From positions 1 through 46,715 of the forward strand of contig MU602767.1 of NCBI GenBank assembly GCA_025201865.1: DNA of 46,715 bases, read 5' to 3'. A program made the translations under genes and the position numbers. This stretch comes from Ramicandelaber brevisporus (lineage: Eukaryota > Kickxellomycota > Ramicandelaberales > Ramicandelaberaceae). Positions within the stretch are counted from its first letter, which is position 1. The number at the start of each line of letters is the position of its first letter. The notes beneath the pieces were generated by a model. It was not told the origin of the DNA, did not search any database, and was given only the letters and a program-made list of their open reading frames with translations. This document shows, in pieces, positions 27,062 through 38,900 of this stretch.

Positions 27062-30000
27062 GGGTTGGATACGATTTTTGATGCAGAATGACTTTGTCGA
27101 GCCGGCAAAACTGGCAGTAGATCGCCCCGCCGGAGTGCTTGAGTTTGACGAGCTTATGCCGCGTGAGCCAGCCGAGTTAGCCCGTGCAGCTCACGCGAGA
27201 TTCACCTCATCTCCAGCAGCAGCAGCAGCAGCAGCAACCAAAGCGCAGGTTGTGGCCAACGGCAGCGATGGTAGCAGTGGTGGTACGACCACGCCATGGA
27301 TTATTTTACTGCGCTGTGCATGGTTGGCTCGCAGAACTTTGACTTGGCAATTCAGTTTGATGGTTTTGCATGCGTTTACAGTGCCGTTGATTCCAGCTGC
27401 CATGCAGCAATTTCTCAAGCAGTATGAAAAGACGTGGACGCGTGAGACTTTGGCGAATGATGTTTTGAATGCCTTGGTGGTGGTTGGGCTGGGAATGTTC
27501 TTGGCGACGATAGCATCGCTGTTTATGCTGCAGTTTAGCACCATCTTCGCGAAACGGTCGTACGGACAAGTTGATGACAGTATCACATTGGAAGTGTTTA
27601 AACGTGTTATCAATGTGCGTCAAAGTGCCACCAGTAACGACAACGGCAGCAGCAACAGTGGCAACAGTGGCAACAACAGTGATGCATCTAAGGACAATCA
27701 GCACCAGAGTGGACAAGTTGACGTTGTCAGTCTCATCAGCAACGATGGCCACGACATTGGACATTTCTTCAACATTTGCCACTCCATTGTCACACTTCCG
27801 CTTCAAATCACGCTGTATACTGTCTCGCTGTCTTACATCATTGGCACGGTCGAAGCCCTGAGCGTGGTCTGCTTGATGCTCGTTGTTCTCATCCCGCTCA
27901 CTGCATTGTTCCGTCTGCGCACCAACCTCCGTCGCGCATACTCCGTTGCCCGTGACCGCCGTATCACTCTCGAGCGCGATATGCTCAAGATGGTGCGCAT
28001 GCTCAAGGCATTTGCTTGGGAACACATTTACCGCGACAAGATTCTGAACATTGTTCGGCCAGCTGAGGAGCGTATTCTGCGCAAGACGATGCTGTGGGCT
28101 GCGGTTGCCGATAATGCAATGACTACGCTTCCAGTGGTACTGACGACGGGTGCATTCATGGCCGTGATTTTCGTGCCAGTAGCAAAGGTTTGGTGGGCGA
28201 CTGGTGGGCAGCAGGTTGGTGAGTATGGTGAATTGGATGCGGCGAAGGCGTTTGCGACACTGGCTTTAATGCTAAAGCTGGGCGAGCCATTTGTGCTGCT
28301 GACGAACGTTGTGTCACTGTATCTGGAAGCTCATGTGGCATTTGAGCGCGTGTCGTCGTATTTGAACAAGCATCCTCTGGAATCTGACAACATTGATCCG
28401 ACATTGAATGTGGCAAATGGGCATGCAAATGGACATGCGAATGAATCTGTGGTTTTGCGTAATGCCTCATTCTCATGGTCTGGCAAGGAACAATGCAGTG
28501 GTGATAGTGGTGATAATGGCGATGATGGCACTGATACTAGTGACGAATCGACTGGTTTGCTCTCCGCTCCAAGTGGCTTCATTCTGTCAAACATCTCTGC
28601 TGAGTTCAAACCCAACCAAGTATCGCTAATTGTTGGCCAAATCGCCAGTGGCAAATCCTCTCTTCTCCAAGGTATCATTGGGGATATGCCATGCACTTCT
28701 GGTCGTCAGTCGTCTCTTTCACTGCCTTCGCTAGCTCGTGGAGTCGCATATGTACCGCAGACCTCCTGGTTGCAAAACGCCACTATCCGCGACTCCATCA
28801 CATTCGGCTTGCCGTTTGAACAAGCTCGATATAACGCCATCGTTGAGGCGTGTGCTCTTGCTCCTGATCTTGCAACGTTCCCAGCCGGCGATTTAGTGGA
28901 AGTTGGAAGTGGCGGCATCAATTTGTCAGGTGGTCAGCGCGCTCGTCTGTCTCTGGCTCGTGCCCTCTACACATCCCCAGATACCCATCCCGTGCTGCTG
29001 TTGGACGATGTCTTGTCAGCTGTGGATGCCCCCACTCAGAAGCACTTGATTGAAGAGTGTCTCATGAAGAAGGAGATTGTTGGTGAAGGTCGTATTGTTA
29101 TCATGGCAACTCATGCTGTCAGCTCAATGCTGCCACATGCCCATCAAGTCCTTGTGCTGGAGAATGGCTCGGTTGCAGCAGAAGGATCACCCGGAGAAGT
29201 TCGCAGCCACCCGGCGTTGCTTGAGTTACTGAAGATTGAGGCAGTCGAGGTTGAGCACCAGAAGCAGCAGGAGCAGGGACAGTTGGAGCACCAGTCCAAG
29301 GTCCAGTTGGTTACGCCCGAGCCGGAGTCTGTTGCGGAACAAGAAGAAGAAGAAGAAGAAGAAGAACAGTCAGAGTCGAACGCCACAGCCGAACAATCAG
29401 AAGCTGCTCGCCGTGAGACTGGTCGATTGATTGAAGAAGAGCACCGATACCACGGTGCTGTCAAGTCATCGCACTATTTGTCGTTCATCGATGCAGTTGG
29501 CGGTATGCACCTGGTTGTGGCCATGTTTGCGCTGTTTGCATTTGCTCAAATTACTGTCGTTGTCAAGGATCTCATTTTGCGCAGCTGGTTAGCCAACTCT
29601 TCGAGTGGCAATGGCAATGACAACAATCCGACGTCGTTCCTCCGTGTTTATGCATCCATCTCCGCCTCTTCCATGGTCCTCAGCTACCTCGCTGACTGCG
29701 TCGTGTACATTTTATGCATGAAGGGGTCCTCTGTGCTACATGCCCGTCTCGTAAAGAGTCTGCTGCGCGCCCCACTCTCGTTCTACGACACTACACCCGC
29801 CGGCCGTATCGTGACTCGCTTCGTCAAGGATGTGCCCAACATGGACAATGCAGTCCCAATTTACTTGTCCGCCTGGACTAAGGTTCTCTTTGGTGCTCTG
29901 GCTTCAATCTCAATGCTTGTCTATTCGCTTCCAATGCTGGTTCTGAGCAGCATCCCAATCATCACATATGTGTTGAGATCGACTGCCAGTTTATTTGTTC

Positions 30001-31364
30001 CAGCCAATCGTGAAGTCCGCCGCATGTCATCACTTCTGCGTGGCCGACAGCTTTCAGCAGTTGTTGATGCCCTTCAAGGCGCTCATGTCATTCGTGCATT
30101 TGGATACACCGATCGATTCCGTGACGAGTTTGCAGTGCTGACGGACCACCAAACCACTTGTTGGCTCACACATCGCAACTCCAATCGCTGGTTCTCCATT
30201 CGATGCGATATGATCTCAAGTCTGATGCTGCTTGCATCTGCCGTTGGTTTCATCGCCATTAAAGCTGCCGCGGTTCTTGGGTGGACTAGTGGATACAATG
30301 TAGACGTTGGTCTTGTTGGCTTGACGCTGGCCATGGTGTCATCTTTGAACCACACTCTCAATTATTCGATTCGACAGGCTGCATCGCTACAAGTTGCAAT
30401 GAGTAACGTGGAGCGTGTACGTGATTACAGCGATTACATTCCCAGCGAAGCACCTGACATCGTTGCTGATTATCGACCACCAGTCGATGGTTCGTGGCCC
30501 CGTTCCAGACGCGAAGGTGGTCAAGGTTTGGTAATTCGCAATCTCACCGTCAGATATCGCCGCCATCCAGCTCACAATCCACCGCCTGTACTTCATGGAA
30601 TCAGTCTCAATGTCCCAGCTGGTGCGAAGCTGGCGTTGGTTGGTCGCACCGGCTCGGCAAAAAGCACCACTGCATCCGCCTTATTGCGCTTGGTTGAGCC
30701 TGATCCAGGAAGCTCGATTGAACTTGATGGTATTGACTGCATGCGTCTTGGTTTGGCTGACTTGAGAACGGCCATCACTCTTGTTCCCCAGGATCCAATT
30801 TTGCTTCGTGGCTCATTGCGTAGCAACTTGGATCCACGCGATATTCATTCCGACGCTGATTTGTGGCAAGCTCTGATGAGTGTTGGATTCGCCCCATTGC
30901 TGGCCGCCAAGCAAGCAATGAATGGCGGCAGTGGAGACAACGGTGGTCTTTATTACGAGATTGAGGATGGTGGCTCCAACTTGTCCCAGGGTGAGCGGCA
31001 GCTGCTGGCGCTTGCTCGAGCTATCCTGCGCCAGCCACGTGTGATTATTCTGGACGAAGCCACAGCATCCACTGACATTGCGAGCGAGACGGCGGCCCGT
31101 GAGGCCCTCAAGACTAACCCAGTGCTTAAGGAGGCTACAGTGATCACGATTGCGCATCGACTCATGACTGTTGTGGCCGATCACGACTTGGTGGCTGTGC
31201 TGAACAAGGGTCGAATTGTGCAGTTTGGTAGCCCATTGGACTTGATGGCAGACAAGACTGGCGAGTTTTATGGAATGTGCATTGACAGTGGTGAATACCA
31301 ACAACTGTTTGATGCTGCCAAACTTCGCCAACAACAAGTCCAATCGATGGAGACAAACGTTTAA
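27060..31364 (+). CDS. ABC transporter, subfamily C (MRP-type), full length
   Basis: 1434 residues, architecture TMD1-NBD1-TMD2-NBD2 without an extra N-terminal TMD0 (short MRP type). It begins with a soluble segment (DRPAGVLEFDELMPREPAELA) typical of ABCC proteins. NBD1: Walker A GQIASGKSS (about 524-532), Q-loop VPQTSWLQ, signature LSGGQ, Walker B LLLDD (Asp for the catalytic Glu, usual in ABCC NBD1) and ATH. An acidic linker with a GAA-encoded Glu run (about 760-770) leads to TMD2. NBD2: Walker A GRTGSAKST (about 1195-1203), Q-loop VPQDP, signature LSQGE, Walker B VIILDEATAS and AHR. Such pumps export organic anions, glutathione conjugates or drugs from plasma or vacuolar membranes; the substrate here is unknown. 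Both Walker A motifs carry one Gly-to-Ala change. Single exon. Confidence 0.95.
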
Positions 31365-31506
31365 GCATGAAATTAAAAGTTCCCCCTTTTCTTTTGAAGC
31401 AAGTATTATAACTCTGAAATGAGTTGTTGATCATATTGTTATTGACGTTGGTGGTGTTGATGATGTTGATGATGTTTTTTTTTTAAATAATAGTATAATA
31501 ATTGGC

Positions 31507-33177
31507 TCAAATGTTAACTTGAGTGCTAGTTTCACCAGCAGTAATCTCGTCAGCAATGTTGAGCAGCTTACCAGCAGCCTGCTTGAGTGCCTCATGCTCC
31601 TTAAGCAGAGCGGCGTACTTGGCATTGACAGCATCTAATTCGGCAACGCGAGCAGCGTGCTTCTGCTGAGCCTCACTCACCTCGCCCTCGATGCGAGTTG
31701 CCAGAGCATCGGATGCTGTACGAGTCTCGTGCAGTTCAACATTCAGAGACTTGATCTGGTTACGAGCATCGCTGAGAGAGTCAGAAAGGTCAACATTCTG
31801 CTTCTGCAGCTTGGTAATCAGATCCTTGTCGGCTTGAGATACAGCTGGCGATGCAGAGACTGGTGCGGGAGTCGCGGATGGCGATGGAGTGGTGGAGTGG
31901 AAGGATCTGGCTTGGGCAACTGGAGTGCTGAGGTTCTCGCTCGATTCCTTGATGACCAGAGTGCGCTCTTTGCTCTGCGACACAAAACCTTCGCCCAGCT
32001 CAGTGAGCTTCGGTGCGCTGGTCTTGCCAGCAAAGTACTCGTCTGCGGTAAGAGCAGGCTCGTCCGAGAGAGTTGGTGGGTACAAGTCAGCCTGGAAGGC
32101 ATCCGAGCGACGCGGCACAGTGAAGGAAATTGGTACAACCAAGCCGGAGGCGGTGACCTTGAAGAAGCGAGCAATTTCATTGTCGTTAATGTTGAGTGCG
32201 CGCTTGGGCATCCAGGCCATGCCGCGCTGCAGCTCAGAGTCACGGTACTCGCTCAGAGAGAACAGCTCGTCGTTCTCAAGCTCAAAGTAACGGATGGTGG
32301 CATCGCCCTTGCCAGCCAGATACAGCATGCGAGTGTCGTTATCGAAGAATGGCATCAGAGTACCTGGGGAGGTATCGAGAGTGGTCTCACGAAGAGGTCT
32401 ATCGTTCTGGAGGTTGCGTGGATCCCACAGGAAGACTTGGCGGTCAGAGCTGCGGTCGAAGCCAGTGGTGACAAAGCGCTCCTTGTCGCCGAGCCACACG
32501 ACGCGAGAGCCCTTGAGACCAGTGTGGCCCTTGACAGTAGAAACAACCGAGTTGGCACGTGGATCAATAAGACGAATGTTCTTGTCGCGGCAAGTGGTGA
32601 CGAGCAAGCTACCATCATAGTTCCATGCCAAAGACTGAATCAAGTCGCCGTGGACGTTTGATGGGATGCACTGGCGCTCGGTAGCCTTCTCCACGTCCCA
32701 CAGACGCACAGTCAAGTCGTGGCTGGATGAGGCCAAAACATGGTCTGCAGATGGATGCCACACAGCATGGCCAACCTTACGGCCGTGACCCTTCAATGAA
32801 GCCACTGGCTCGGTGACATTCTCCTCGGGCAGCTGATCACCAGAATCGATTGACCACAGCAGCAGCTTGGCATCTTCGGCGGCAGATGCAATCAAAGAGT
32901 CATTGAACGGCGAGAACGCGATGTCCAGAACCGGAGCGCTGTGGCCAGCGTAGAGCGGCATGTCACCGGGCACTTTGCCAACGGCTGAGAGAGGCAGGAC
33001 CGCGAAGGAACCACCGCCGCCAGCGCTCCAGTTGACCGCAATGTATCGCTGGTTGACGGAGGCGAGGTTGGTGTCCCAAGAGATGGTCGAGCTGCGAAGG
33101 TTCTCATAGCACTGGTCGCGCTTGGCAGCCGTGCCAAACACGTGACGGAACTTGGAGCTACGGACGAAGCGGTTCAT
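31507..33177 (-). CDS. CRN1: Coronin (actin-binding WD-repeat protein)
   Basis: 556 residues. The conserved coronin N-terminus (FVRSSKFRHVFGTAAKRDQCYENL) precedes a WD40 beta-propeller of about residues 70-300, with repeats such as GHSAPVLDIAFSPF and LASSSHDLTVRLWD. The coronin-specific extension follows (GLVVPISFTVPRRSDAFQADLYPPT, near 350), then a Ser/Pro/Thr-rich linker and a C-terminal coiled coil (about 455-545) for oligomerisation. Coronin binds F-actin and regulates Arp2/3 and cofilin at cortical actin patches. The minus strand just upstream has a CTAAC branch point and a CTTTTTTCTTTCGTTGCAG acceptor ending at 33183, so the ATG lies five nt inside an exon and the gene has a 5' UTR intron. 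Divergent from the TFIIB-like gene. Confidence 0.95.
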   Translation of the reverse strand: MNRFVRSSKFRHVFGTAAKRDQCYENLRSSTISWDTNLASVNQRYIAVNWSAGGGGSFAVLPLSAVGKVPGDMPLYAGHSAPVLDIAFSPFNDSLIASAAEDAKLLLWSIDSGDQLPEENVTEPVASLKGHGRKVGHAVWHPSADHVLASSSHDLTVRLWDVEKATERQCIPSNVHGDLIQSLAWNYDGSLLVTTCRDKNIRLIDPRANSVVSTVKGHTGLKGSRVVWLGDKERFVTTGFDRSSDRQVFLWDPRNLQNDRPLRETTLDTSPGTLMPFFDNDTRMLYLAGKGDATIRYFELENDELFSLSEYRDSELQRGMAWMPKRALNINDNEIARFFKVTASGLVVPISFTVPRRSDAFQADLYPPTLSDEPALTADEYFAGKTSAPKLTELGEGFVSQSKERTLVIKESSENLSTPVAQARSFHSTTPSPSATPAPVSASPAVSQADKDLITKLQKQNVDLSDSLSDARNQIKSLNVELHETRTASDALATRIEGEVSEAQQKHAARVAELDAVNAKYAALLKEHEALKQAAGKLLNIADEITAGETSTQVNI

Positions 33178-33182
33178 GTCTT

Positions 33183-33237
33183 CTGCAACGAAAGAAAAAA
33201 GAAAAAGAAAAGGGCGATGTGGTTCAAAAATAGTTAG
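33183..33237 (-). other. 3' end of a 5' UTR intron of coronin
   Basis: On the minus strand CTAAC (33237-33233) is followed by a long C/T tract and GCAG at 33186-33183. The matching donor, expected between here and about 33450, is not obvious. Confidence 0.55.
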
Positions 33238-33472
33238 CGTCTACTGCCGATGCTGTCAAAGGCGAGTGGTTCGTGTTGTGTTGTATATGTGTGCGTGAGA
33301 GTGCTCTCGGAACGATGATGCTGATGATGATGTCGACAGAGTGAGTTCCCAGAGAGTATGCCTTTTTGTCAAGCTTTCTTTGGTCGACCGTTTTTTTTCT
33401 CTCTCTTTTTCCTCTTGATTTCCTTGTTTCTTTGACGCTTTAACCTTGGCGCCAAGTCACCCAGGTCTCGCC

Positions 33473-35191
33473 ATGGCACAGTATGCGATTGACGTGATCT
33501 TGGGTGGACGGCCAGCGAGCAACCCGGCCAGCTCCTCTTCATCGACTGACATGAATGGCTGGATTGCACCTGGCGACGACATTGACCTCATTACGGAGTC
33601 CACGACACCGTCTGATTCTGCGGCATTGATCCAATCGTCTTTACGCCTTCCATTCTCGAAGAATGGTGGTAAAGGTGGAGGAGGAGGAGGCAATGTCCCG
33701 GCATCCATTCAGCGCGAACAGTACGCGGCACGAGCGCTCTGTGAGTACGAGGCATGGCTGTCGAAGTTCTGCTCTCATTTCAACGCAATGCATCTGTTTG
33801 AAGAGGCGAAAGCCCTGATGCAGTTGGTGTTTCATCGCAAGGTGTTCCCAATGGTGGACACAAAACAGAATAATAGACTACCGTTGTCATGTTTGTACTA
33901 TGTCATGTGGAGAACAGGTCGACCCATCAATGTGAGCGTGGCAGCAGCAGCGGCGTCTTTACCACCAAAAGTGTTGAGAAAGAGTGTTGAAAAGTTGATC
34001 AAAGCTTGTGAGTTGCCAGCGCTGCGCGAGCTCGACGAGTTGGATACGAGAATTAGGGCAAAGGTGAGGCTGGCGGTTGTGGCAGCTGTTCAACAATGTC
34101 AAACTGGCAGCGACAATAGCTGTTCGAATGGCTCCTCTCATGCTACGGCCGTCAAGGAGTTCTTGATTGCACCTGGATGTTCGATGAATGTTGAGAGGCT
34201 TGGGTGTGAGATTGTGGCATTTGCAGTTGAGCACGGTATGGCTGTTGGTGAGAGTGAGGATGCTGTGGCAGCTGCAGTCGTACTGTTGGCGATGCAAGTA
34301 GCTTGGAATGAGCAATGTCAGCCTGTAGATATCACACCACCTGTGCCAACATCGCATTCAGAAGCCAGGCCGGTGGCAGTTGATGGACATCAAAGAAACA
34401 AGCGACAGCGAATGATGAGACTCCTCCGTGACCAGGCAGCACGTCGGGAACAGAAACAACAACAGCAACAACATCTACTCCAGCAACAACAAGATAGTCC
34501 GAATGGAAATGCCCCGCGAAGGAGGATGCGGCCGACAACAGCTGTATTACCTTACACTCATCAGCCAACTCGATTTCTTCAGCAAGTCAGCCATTTCGTG
34601 TTAGATTGCATTCTAAGAGGTGTTCAGGGTACCACAGCGGCAACTGTACAACTCAAGCATACTGTGCTTGTTGGATGTTTTGTACAATGTTCATCGGTGT
34701 GCAATTCATTCGGAGAGATTACAGGTTCCGTTGATAATTTGAGTGCTGTGATCAAGAACGCACGACTGATCATGGGTACATGTAATAGCAAGCGACATGA
34801 TCTCACTCGTGATGATAATAGCCATAATGTAATGGGCAGCATGTCCGTGGTGCGGCTAAATTCAATCAAGCAAGCTAAGCTACAGCACCTACGATCCATA
34901 TTTCCAGAGGATGCTGAGCTTATAAATGCTAGCGATGACTCGAAAGTTGGCCAGTATCAACTAAGCGAGGAAGAGCGGCGGCTGGTTGAACAACTCTATC
35001 GAGAGAAACGCGCAACTCTAGACTTTATTACAAGATCATCAGTATCGTGTCTTCGCAGTGCTGCTAATCCTGCATCTGATGCTGTCATCATGCTGGATCT
35101 AGATCGATCAGATCTCGATTCCAATGATGACGATGACAATGAAAATGACGATGACGATGACAATAATAATCACAAAGACCATGCCATATAA
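33473..35191 (+). CDS. TFIIB-like protein with two cyclin-fold repeats, acidic tail
   Basis: 572 residues from the ATG at 33473, which sits in a good context (CGCCATGGC). The sequence is not recognised as a named gene. Residues of about 85-190 resemble a TFIIB/cyclin repeat: EYEAWLSKFCSHFNAMHLFEE, then LPLSCLYYVMWRTGRPI, then LPPKVLRKSVEKLIKA. A second repeat follows near 225-290 (MNVERLGCEIVAFAVEHGM, then [17 protein letters not shown]), like the second repeat of TFIIB, BRF or archaeal TFB. No zinc ribbon is present at the N-terminus. Later come a basic Gln-rich linker, an unidentified helical region (about 375-540) and a poly-Asp/Asn tail. A general or Pol-specific transcription factor role is inference. 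Head-to-head with coronin (295 bp between starts). Confidence 0.7.
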   Translation: MAQYAIDVILGGRPASNPASSSSSTDMNGWIAPGDDIDLITESTTPSDSAALIQSSLRLPFSKNGGKGGGGGGNVPASIQREQYAARALCEYEAWLSKFCSHFNAMHLFEEAKALMQLVFHRKVFPMVDTKQNNRLPLSCLYYVMWRTGRPINVSVAAAAASLPPKVLRKSVEKLIKACELPALRELDELDTRIRAKVRLAVVAAVQQCQTGSDNSCSNGSSHATAVKEFLIAPGCSMNVERLGCEIVAFAVEHGMAVGESEDAVAAAVVLLAMQVAWNEQCQPVDITPPVPTSHSEARPVAVDGHQRNKRQRMMRLLRDQAARREQKQQQQQHLLQQQQDSPNGNAPRRRMRPTTAVLPYTHQPTRFLQQVSHFVLDCILRGVQGTTAATVQLKHTVLVGCFVQCSSVCNSFGEITGSVDNLSAVIKNARLIMGTCNSKRHDLTRDDNSHNVMGSMSVVRLNSIKQAKLQHLRSIFPEDAELINASDDSKVGQYQLSEEERRLVEQLYREKRATLDFITRSSVSCLRSAANPASDAVIMLDLDRSDLDSNDDDDNENDDDDDNNNHKDHAI

Positions 35192-35246
35192 ATCTGTTAA
35201 ATTCCGACTGCGTATCTTCAATCCGTGTTATACAATGTGACCGTGG

Positions 35247-35280
35247 CCAAAACATGTGGCCCAAAACATGTGGTCCAAAA
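35247..35280. repeat. Tandem 14-bp repeat with CACATGTTTTGG core
   Basis: CCAAAACATGTGGC and CCAAAACATGTGGT are adjacent and followed by a third partial unit CCAAAA. They lie 56 bp after the TFIIB-like stop and upstream of RICTOR. Each unit contains ACATGT. Confidence 0.75.
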
Positions 35281-35419
35281 GAGACTGACCAGCCTGTGTG
35301 TATCCACGGCAACATGAGCAAGACAGCCTGCAAAGTTCCAGCGAGCTCTCCGTTCTCAATCCACGCTTCCTCTCTCTCCGCTTTTTTATTATTATTTTGG
35401 TGTACACAGGATCTATCAC

Positions 35420-35560
35420 CTCCACAGCAACAACAACAACAATAGCTACAACAACAATAGCTACAACTACAATAACTACAACTACAACAACAACAGCAGC
35501 AGCAGCATCGACAGGGTCGACGACGACAACAACAACAACAACGTGCTTTGATTTTCACCT
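35420..35560. repeat. CAA/CTA/GAC-rich simple-sequence leader of RICTOR
   Basis: Imperfect trinucleotide runs (CAACAACAA, CTACAACTA, GACGACAAC) fill most of the spacer upstream of the RICTOR start at 35602, giving an unstructured leader. Nothing else is seen in the 410-bp spacer apart from the 14-bp tandem repeat. Confidence 0.7.
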
Positions 35561-35601
35561 CAGCAGAAGAGCCTTGTGTATTGTATTAGTCGGCGGTACT
35601 C

Positions 35602-35886
35602 ATGGACCAGCAGCTGCCGCCTCGAAGTAGTCGCGAATCGCTCACTCGGCCGAGTGTAGCTGGTCTTGTTAGCCGCGGTAGTTTCGATGAGTCTGCTAAC
35701 CTCTCCCCGCATACTGCAGCCTCAGGAGCACCTTCAGGCGAGTACGACAGACTCAGGCGCGAGCTTGATATTGAAATGCGTGTATATGGCGGCGCAGAGC
35801 AGATGCTGGCTGCGTTTCGACAGTCAGACCCTGCGCTTGCAGCCAGACCATTGTCACCAAGTCGGTCTCTTCAATTGCCTCCGCTT

Positions 35887-35924
<38 letters not shown>

Positions 35925-38900
35925 ACAGCAGCAGCAGAGACAACGTGGCAACAGTGGCAGTGGTGTTAATGTGCCAGGCATTGTTGTGTCGAGTACAAGT
36001 ATCAACAGTGGTAGTGGTAGTGGTAGTGGTAGTGGTGGTGCTGGTACTGACGATGGGCAGCACAGTGGTAGCAACAGCAGTAGCATGAATTCATTTACAC
36101 ACACTCCATCGTCTACTGCATCATTTGCGATATCATCTGCATCAGCCGGCATCAGCCAAGCCCACTCCTTGTCTTCCTCAGATGCGGTTTCTCCTGTACG
36201 TGATATCGAGAACCAAATGGCAATCTCATCTCAGCGCATTGTCTCATTGCAGAATCAGATCAAAGCACTTGAATCGAATGGAGAATTGCACAGTATCAGT
36301 GCGAGTGTTGATTCACTGGGTCCATTGCCTGGAGTTCAGCCATTAAGACATCGACAAAGTGCAAGCACCTTGCATGGAAGACATCCATCGGCTCCTGGAG
36401 TTTATCATCACATTGATACCGCTCAGCACCAACAGCAACAGCACATACCATCAATTGGCAGTGGCAGTGGCAGTGGCAGTGGCAGTGGGACGACTCCCCG
36501 TGGCCGCTCTTCAGCAAGCTCCATTTCATCACACATTGGACATGCATTGCACTTGGGCACGTTTGACAAGAGAGAGACTGCAACCTCAATCAGCGTTCCT
36601 ATTATCCCTCCAACCATCCAACATCAACAGCAGCAGCAACAGCAAGCTGGTCATTATCGCTCCGGACGTGGTAGCATAAGCAGTGGCAGTGGCCCTGTTT
36701 CTAGCAACATGAAGATCCCACTCACTCCTCAGTACCAGTCGCACTTGCCACCTGCAACACCTATCAGCAGTATCTCAGCTCATGGCCAGAGACCAATTAC
36801 ACACAATGCAGTTATTCAGCAGCCAAGCAGCACACGTTCATCTCTCGAAGAGCCAGCCCATCAGCGTCCGCATCCAAATGCATCACTGCTTGCATTGCAG
36901 CCTCCACGCACACCACCTCCTCCCGCAACAATGATGCCTAAATCATCGCAGCAACACATTCAGTCTGCAATGCCAATGCCTGGCTCAGCTCCGAGCTCTC
37001 CAAAGCCTCCTCCTCCAAGTGCACCAACGATGAGCAACAGTAGCGTTTCATCTGATGTGATTCCGCCAGTTCCACCGATTCCAGCCCAGTATCAATCACA
37101 AAGATCTCATCAATCTCAGCCACGTGCTTCATTCTCCTCCTCTCATCAGCAACTTCCTCTTAGATCCCATCGACCATCAATCGATTTGCATCATATTCAA
37201 CAGCCAATTAACCAGTCAATTGGCCATCATCAACAGCAGCAGTATCCACAACCACAGCAACAGCCACAGCAACAGCCATCTGTCTCTTTTGTGTCTCCAC
37301 CAATAGCTGCCTCATCTGTAGCCTCAATAAATGTACTTTCGTCAGCTTCGCCATTATCAACTCCAGCCGCTCAGCGAGCTTTGCCAACTCGCAGCGAGAT
37401 GGAGGCTAGTATCTCTGCGCAGATTAATAGACTCTCTTCGCGTATCACTGTTATGATGAAAGCTCCGCTGAAAGGCATCAACTCATTGGTTATTCGACGT
37501 CCTGTGCCTTCCTCTTCCTCAATGCAAATTCCCCCAGGAACACCTTCTCCTGCCCCAGGAGGCTCTTCATCTGTGACTACATCAACACCATCAATCTCTC
37601 GCCGCAAGAGCCAAGCTGTTCTTTTAGCTTCTCAACAGCAGCAGCAACAGCAGCTTCATCATCAGAGTCCAGTGCCTATCGCGATTGGTCCAAGTGCGAA
37701 TGCCGGCTCACCTCCATTACGAGTATCAACTCCAGGCAGTAACCAATCATATCAGCAGATGGCTGCAGCCTCTCCCTATACTGCAACTTATAATGCATTT
37801 GTGCCTGGCCATGTGTCAATTGCAAACTTTTTGGCTGAGCTGTACGCGTTTGCCACTGCGCCTCGGCCATACTCTCCAGATACTCAATCATCAGCCGCAT
37901 CTCCATCACCACTGCTCACTTCATCTTCAGCTGCATACACCGACTCTGCTCAGCTGTACGGCTCAAGCACACCAGATGCAATGAAATTAGCTCGCAGTAA
38001 GCTCCGTGCATCATTCCCTGGGATTACACTGTCTGTTGTCAAATATTTGGCTCATCGAGAGTCTGAAGTGCGAGCATCTGCGTTCAGGCTGTTAAGAGTG
38101 ATTGCAGAGCCTGAGGAGTTACTCCCAACGTATGCATTTATTGAGTTGGCCATAATTAGAGCGCTATCATTGACTGATCGGTTTCAAAATGAACGTGAGC
38201 AGGCTCTAAAGCTATTGCGCTGGTCGGTGTTAACTGCGAAAAAGAACTTGGTCAAAGAATCAACATCGATAGCGAATGGAAGAACACTGAGTGGAAGTAC
38301 ATTTAGTGGAGGAAACTATCCATCAACAACTGCATTTGTTACTGTGGGAATTGCAAAGGCATTGATATCAGTTACAGATCAAAATGAGGATCGATTGAAG
38401 GAAATTTGCCTGGAGACATTGCTTGAGCTATTGACCATTGAAACACCAGCAGATGATCCACCCTCACGCACCAGCGACGAGTCGATTAACACCGGCTCAT
38501 TTGCCGGAGTGGTTATTAGAGCCGGAGGGTTGCGAGTGATGACCACGTATGCAATTGAAGGGTCATCGTGGTCAATGTCAATGGCTATTGGAGCAGTTTT
38601 ACTCCATTTGATTGACAAACCTTCGACACGCCGCTTCATCTCCCCTGGAAGAGACTTTGAGCCACTGGTTGCTGTATTGACGGAGTCACTGGGAACAATT
38701 CAGCCTTCCACAATGACATCTGAACATGAAGAAAAGGCCAAAACTTCAGCCAGAATCTTGCTCAGCTTTTTACGGTCATGCGCTGGATTGATTTATTTGC
38801 GTGAAAACAATCAGCGAACGTTAAAGTCTATAGTTCGAGCACTTGGCTCTCAATTGGAACACATCAGAACTACTATTTTAATTATGGTTTATGAAGTATT

